Positions 62,678 to 64,000 of a stretch of DNA of 64,000 nt are shown piece after piece (the stretch's first letter is position 1; the number at the start of each line of letters is the position of its first letter). A program made the position numbers and the translations under genes. Below the pieces are notes generated by a model. That model made no database searches. It worked only from the letters and a program-made list of their open reading frames with translations, and was not told where the DNA came from. This DNA is from CAZNPH01 sp964574985 (lineage in GTDB: Bacteria > Bacteroidota > Bacteroidia > Bacteroidales > SM23-62), in contig CAZNPH010000001.1 in the NCBI GenBank assembly GCA_964574985.1, positions 124,001-188,000 of the forward strand. The letters are read 5' to 3'.

Positions 62678-63543
62678 ATATGCCGGCAAGATACACCCTG
62701 TTGATTTTGTTGTTTTTAACCGGTTCATGCAGGTATATCGGCAGATACCCCGGTTTTTCAAAAACCGGCTCCGGCTGTTATTTCAAACTGCATAAAATAG
62801 GAGAACCGGAAAAAACGGCCGGTAACAGTGACCTGCTGACCCTGAGGCTGTCTTTCAGGACCATGAATGACAGCCTGTTTTTCGAAGGAAAAAAAAGGAT
62901 CATGATGCCGGAAAAAATTCTTCCGGGAACATTTCATGAATGCCTGGGTTTTCTGCATCAGGGCGACAGCGCAAGTTTTATTGTTCCATATTCTTTCCTG
63001 CAGCGCCCCGGTTCCCTTTCTTCCCATCCCCATCCGGCCGGGGAAGATGATCCCGTAAGAATCGACGTGTCAGTGGTCCGTACACAATCCCGTAAAGAAT
63101 ATGAAAACGAAATCCACGCCTTGCTGAAATGGGCAGAAGACATGGAATTATTTGAAAAAGAAATCCTTGAACAATATGTAAACCAAAAGCTTCCTGCACT
63201 CAAACTGAATGATTCCGGATTTTATCTGCTTACACTGAAAAAAGGAAACGGCCACAAAATCCATCATGGAGATACCATCACCATACATTATGAAGGGCGG
63301 TTCCTCAACGGCAAATTTTTTGATTCGACCGTAAAAAGAAAAAAGCCGTTCACATTTGTTTACGGAGTGGAATGGCAGGTGGTTGACGGACTCGAAGGGG
63401 CCATTGGAATGATGGAAGAAAAACAGAAATGCCTCTGCATATTTCCTTCGGATATGGCTTTTGGATCGGAGGGTTCGGAAACGGGCATCGTTCCGCCCTA
63501 TACATCCCTGATGTATGAAATTGAAATATTGGAAGTAAATTGA
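62674..63543 (+). CDS. Two-domain FKBP lipoprotein
   Basis: The 289 aa protein has a lipobox (LLFLTGSC). Its first half (LLTLRLSFRTMNDSLFFEG near 50, GFLHQGDSASFIVPYSFL near 92) looks like an FKBP domain that has lost the conserved active-site residues. The second half (about residues 180-285) is a complete FKBP: GDTITIHYEGRFLNGKFFDST, QVVDGLEGAIGMMEEKQK, IVPPYTSLMYEIEIL. It overlaps the previous gene by 4 bases and is the second of three successive FKBP genes. Confidence 0.88.
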   Translation: MNMPARYTLLILLFLTGSCRYIGRYPGFSKTGSGCYFKLHKIGEPEKTAGNSDLLTLRLSFRTMNDSLFFEGKKRIMMPEKILPGTFHECLGFLHQGDSASFIVPYSFLQRPGSLSSHPHPAGEDDPVRIDVSVVRTQSRKEYENEIHALLKWAEDMELFEKEILEQYVNQKLPALKLNDSGFYLLTLKKGNGHKIHHGDTITIHYEGRFLNGKFFDSTVKRKKPFTFVYGVEWQVVDGLEGAIGMMEEKQKCLCIFPSDMAFGSEGSETGIVPPYTSLMYEIEILEVN

Positions 63544-63552
63544 TTAACTTTG
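63521..63552 (+). promoter_or_regulatory. Bacteroidota promoter, TTG-21-TAACTTTG
   Basis: TTG at 63521-63523 and TAACTTTG at 63545-63552 are 21 bp apart. The third FKBP gene starts 20 bp downstream, so it can be transcribed separately. Confidence 0.6.
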
Positions 63553-63572
63553 CCAAACAAACAACAAACATC

Positions 63573-64000
63573 ATGAGAAAGAAGAATTGGACAGGTTATT
63601 TGTTTTATGCCGGGTTGTTTACAATGCTTTTGTTCGCTGCATGCAATGAAGAACCCAGTAACGAGGAACAGGAGGAGGAACTCAGGAAACTGAAAGCCTA
63701 TCTTGAAGAGAACAACATAACCCAGGACCCCACGGAGTCCGGAATGTATTATCTTGAGATCGAACCGGGTAACGGGTCCACCTACCCGGCAGATGACGAT
63801 TACGTGGAATTCGAGTTCGTTGCACAACTCATCGACGGGACGATATTTGCCACCAGCAATGAGACCATTGCCGAAAATGCAGGTATATATGACCCGGACA
63901 ATATATACGGTCCCATAAGGTACCAATTGGGGCAGATGATGCCCGGACTCGCAGAAGGGATCTCATATATGAGCGAAGGGGGCCTGGCCCGTCTGATCAT
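63573..64000 (+). CDS. FKBP-type isomerase lipoprotein (3' partial)
   Basis: The visible 142 residues have a lipoprotein signal (MRKKNWTGYLFYAGLF then LFAAC), an acidic linker (EEPSNEEQEEELRKLKAYLEE) and the start of an FKBP domain (ESGMYYLEIEPGNGS, EFEFVAQLIDGTIFAT, MMPGLAEGISYMSEGG). The gene runs off the window end. Together with the two FKBP genes before it this makes a three-gene lipoprotein group; it has its own promoter. Confidence 0.87.
   Translation, partial: MRKKNWTGYLFYAGLFTMLLFAACNEEPSNEEQEEELRKLKAYLEENNITQDPTESGMYYLEIEPGNGSTYPADDDYVEFEFVAQLIDGTIFATSNETIAENAGIYDPDNIYGPIRYQLGQMMPGLAEGISYMSEGGLARLI

Noticed and set aside
1..64000. CRISPR arrays, insertion sequences, prophage or rRNA genes
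   Set aside because: No regularly spaced repeats, transposase, phage or rRNA sequence was recognised.

Overview
The window reads as a Bacteroidota chromosome, probably a Bacteroidales/Marinilabiliales-type polysaccharide degrader. The signs are Bacteroidota-type promoter boxes (TAnnTTTG, sometimes with an upstream TTG) in front of many genes, hardly any Shine-Dalgarno sites, many lipoprotein and twin-arginine signals on sugar enzymes, a GH97 enzyme, and the gene order ribH / TPR protein / recF / DUF721 followed by GldI-like FKBP lipoproteins.

Region 1 (1-14.7 kb) is a rhamnose/galacturonate polysaccharide locus. A plus-strand run holds a GH78 rhamnosidase (5' end outside the window), a degenerate Gfo/Idh protein, a GH105 unsaturated-uronyl hydrolase, two paralogous GH28 enzymes flanking a YdjC deacetylase, and the remains of an esterase. 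It meets a minus-strand run of a Gfo/Idh oxidoreductase, a DUF1080 protein, a GH2 enzyme and a decayed DUF2961 gene. Region 2 (14.9-19.8 kb) holds a membrane protein, a coiled-coil protein and a universal stress protein, then SMP-30, a xylose-isomerase-like TIM barrel and a second DUF1080 protein, closed by a clear terminator. Region 3 (19.9-36.9 kb) is mostly minus strand: GH97, a D-2-hydroxyacid dehydrogenase, a ZIP transporter, a decayed hydrolase on the plus strand, then a tight ~12.5 kb operon of HdeD-like protein, GH116, three DUF5060/GH140-like enzymes, GH106 and a Gfo/Idh oxidoreductase. It ends next to a tRNA-Arg gene.

Region 4 (37-53 kb) is mixed: a PLP decarboxylase, a large TPR protein, an exported fucose-isomerase-like protein, amtB-glnK, an aldo/keto reductase, two sulfatases, a RegA-like response regulator, asnA, an MFS transporter and an MBL hydrolase. 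Region 5 (53-57.8 kb) is a metal (zinc-type) uptake cluster: a His-rich membrane protein, an outer-membrane porin, a ZnuA-type binding protein and two ABC-3 permeases, but no ATPase gene. Region 6 (57.8-64 kb) is housekeeping: ribH, a TPR protein, recF, DUF721, ndk, nrnA and three successive FKBP lipoproteins, the last cut by the window end.

The carbohydrate genes fit breakdown of a rhamnose-rich pectin (rhamnogalacturonan I or II): GH78 and GH106 remove rhamnose, GH28 and GH105 act on galacturonate and unsaturated uronate, DUF5060/GH140-like enzymes may remove branch sugars, and exported Gfo/Idh, DUF1080 and TIM-barrel proteins could run an oxidation-based (3-keto-sugar) route. No SusC/SusD pair lies in the window. 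Three genes in these loci are deletion-scarred pseudogenes.

The most unusual feature is a family of short structured repeats placed directly upstream of plus-strand genes at 9.0, 47.4, 49.4 and 53.6 kb. The two best copies share a two-part hairpin with an identical ACAGC loop, and their similarity runs right up to the start codon.
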